64,000 nt of DNA from Protula sp. h YS-2021. Its lineage: Eukaryota; Annelida; Polychaeta; Sabellida; Serpulidae. Positions 61,801 to 64,000 of the stretch are shown piece after piece. The notes under the pieces were generated by a model that ran no database searches, was not told the DNA's origin, and saw only the letters and a list, made by a program, of their open reading frames with translations. The translations under genes were made by a program, and so were the position numbers. Position 1 is the first letter of the stretch. Each line of letters opens with the position of its first letter. The DNA lies in contig OX457024.1 of the NCBI GenBank assembly GCA_949752745.1, positions 106,851,692-106,915,691 of the forward strand, in the 5' to 3' direction.

Positions 61801-64000
61801 TTCAAACAAATTGACAGAAATTCAAAGCTACGGGAAGAGGATTTGTGACATCCCTGGGTTAAAACTCCATAGACTAACAATGGAAAAGTAGTGGTTTGAG
61901 GACCGACGTGAAAAATTTTGGAAAACTACCTTCTGGTAAACAGATCGATTCCATACTTGCAACATGGCAAGACAATACCTCATACATCTAATGTGCTACC
62001 CAACTTTTGGAATTTAACTCACGGATTGTCCATGAGCTTATCATGAATTTCACTGAAAATTTGTTATATCTGGTGACGCAACATACTTCTTAAATCCAAA
62101 GAAGTAGCTTAAGATTTGCAGGAGCGATTTATTACATACATCGCTGCATAGCCCCAAAACTGCATTACTAAACGATACTAAATAAAATGCAAAAGACAAT
62201 TGTTAAACCTAATAGCAAATTAAAATGTGCTATAATGACCTATTGGTCATTGTTGCTCACTCTTAACGGCTACGGTGCATAAAGCTTGGCTATTTTAAGA
62301 ACACCATAGTTGTACATCAGAGGTATCCACTATTTTTAAATTGAGTTGTTCCAGACGTCAGAAAAGATTTTTGGAAACTTCATATTTTTCCTTCGAGTTC
62401 TGTTGTACAACGTAGAGAAACGGAGACTGGATACGAAAAATAGAAGGAAAATAGGTAGAGAGCTGCAAATTTGGTTTCTGAATAAAACTCTTCCACGTTC
62501 TCTCTTTCCAAAGTTTCAAACAAATTGACAGAAATTCAAAGCTACGGGAAGAGGATTTGTGACATCCCTGGGTTAAAACTCCATAGACTAACAATGGAAA
62601 AGTAGTGGTTTGAGGACCGACGTGAAAAATTTTGGAAAACTACCTTCTGGTAAACAGATCGATTCCATACTTGGCACATGGCAAGACAATATCTCATACA
62701 TCTAATGTGCTACCCAACTTTTGGAATTGAACTCACGGATTGTTCATGAGCTTATCATGAATTGCACTGAAAATTTGTTATATCTGGTGACGCAACATAC
62801 TTCTTAAATCCAAAGAAGTAGCTTAAGACCTGCAGGAGCTATTTAGTACATACATTGCTGCATAGCCCCAAAACTACATTACTAAACGATACTAAATAAA
62901 ATGCAAAAGACAATTGTTAAACCTAATACTAAATTAAAATGTGGTATAATGATCTATTGGTCATTGTTGCTCACTCTTAACGGCTACGGTGCATAAAGCT
63001 TGGCTATTTTAAGAACACCATAGTTGTACATCAGAGGTATCCACTATTTTTAAATTGAGTTGTTCCAGACGTCAGAAAAGATTTTTGGAAACTTCATATT
63101 TTTCCTTCGAGTTCTGTTGTACAACGTAGAGTAACGGAGACTGGATACGAAAAATAGAAGGAAAATAGGTAGAGAGCTGCAAACTTGGTTTCTGAATAAA
63201 ACTCTTCCACGTTCTCTCTTTCCAAAGTTTCAAACAAATTGACAGAAATTCAAAGCTACGGGAAGAGGATTTGTGACATCCCTGGGTTAAAACTCCATAG
63301 ACTAACAATGGAAAAGTAGTGGTTTGAGGACCGACGTGAAAAATGTTGGAAAACTACCTTCTGGTAAACAGATCGATTCCATACTTGGCACATGGCAAGA
63401 CAATGTCTCATACATCTAATGTGCTACCCAACTTTTGGAATTTAACTCACGGATTGTTCCAGAGCTTATCATGAATTGCACTGAAAATTTGTTATATCTG
63501 GTGACTCAACATACTACTTAAATCCAAAGAAGTAGCTTAAGACCTGCAGGAGCGATTTAGTACATAATTGCTGCATAGCCCAAAACTGCATTACTAAACG
63601 ATACTAAATAAAATGCAAAAGACAATTGTTAAACCTAATAGTAAATTAAAATGTGGTATAATAACCTATTGGTCATTGTTGCTCACTGTTAACGGCTACG
63701 GTGCATAGAGCTTGGCTATCTTAAGAACACCATAGTTGTACATCAGAAGTATCCACTTTTTTTAAATTAAGTTGTTCCAGGCGTCAGAAAAGATTTTTAG
63801 AAATTTCATATTTTGCCTTCGAGTTCTGTTGTACAACGTAGAGAAACGGAGACTGGATACGAAAAATAGAAGGAAAATAGGTAGAGAGCTGCAAACTTGG
63901 TTTCTGAATAAAACTGTTCCACGTTCTCTCTTTCCAAAGTTTCAAACAAATTGACAGAAATTCAAAGCTACGGGAAGAGGATTTGTGACATCCCTGGGTT
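58887..64000. repeat. Satellite array of ~714 bp monomers, continuing past the window
   Basis: GGTAGAGAGCT recurs at 58,887, 59,599, 60,313, 61,026, 61,740, 62,454, 63,168 and 63,880, i.e. steps of 712-714. The first monomer is the most diverged, as expected at an array edge. About 59,345-60,771 and 60,772-62,200 are nearly identical two-monomer (1,427 bp) blocks, so a dimeric higher-order repeat lies inside the array. Each monomer has a minus-strand open frame of 78-85 codons (for example 60,217-60,453), with no recognisable domain. Confidence 0.95.

Overview
The window is intergenic-rich, AT-rich animal DNA. Genes are split by GT/AG introns, and there are non-LTR and DIRS-like retrotransposon remnants, microsatellites, minisatellites and a long satellite array. 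No bacterial gene organisation is visible. Several motifs point to a lophotrochozoan, most likely a mollusc: the ggacggacagacggacggac-type hairpin elements, GACCTTGACC-rich Helitron-like elements, and a Mab-21/cGAS-like gene. That assignment is inference; no species can be named from the sequence alone.

Layout. (1) 1-3,809 is an inverted copy (L) of the right-hand part of the next unit. (2) 3,810-26,640 is unit U1. It holds an apparently intact five-exon METTL27-like methyltransferase gene, then a 5.29 kb block present twice in tandem (A 7,874-13,168; B 13,169-18,455). That block is almost entirely serial tandem arrays plus a foldback element and a Helitron/HINE-like element. Further arrays follow, then a Mab-21-domain (cGAS-like receptor) pseudogene, a second HINE on the minus strand, a CR1-like reverse-transcriptase remnant and a (TAA)n tract. 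(3) 26,640-40,454 is single-copy here. It contains tRNA-like SINE remnants, a decayed L1/Tx1-type non-LTR retrotransposon (30,657-33,010, minus), an (AG)n tract and a GC-richer DIRS-like retrotransposon remnant (35,270-38,460, minus). (4) 40,455-57,645 is unit U2, a direct duplicate of U1 that carries the 5.29 kb block only once; its METTL27-like copy is damaged. (5) 57,646-58,886 is mostly unremarkable. (6) From 58,887 to the window end is an array of ~714 bp satellite monomers, containing a nearly identical 1,427 bp dimer repeat.

How the parts relate. By eye, blocks A and B are nearly identical and share a deletion that U2 lacks, so the tandem duplication is younger than the U1/U2 split. 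The L arm lacks a 344 bp duplication seen in both U1 and U2 and keeps 10 bases of the Mab-21 gene that both units have lost, so L separated first or from a less decayed source. Breakpoints fall in or beside tandem repeats: a 24 bp minisatellite, a (TAA)n tract, and the terminus of a HINE. The most interesting object is this amplified, repeat-packed unit that carries two host-type genes, a SAM methyltransferase and a nucleotidyltransferase-like immune-receptor relative. I see no transposase, helicase or integrase that would make it an autonomous mobile element.
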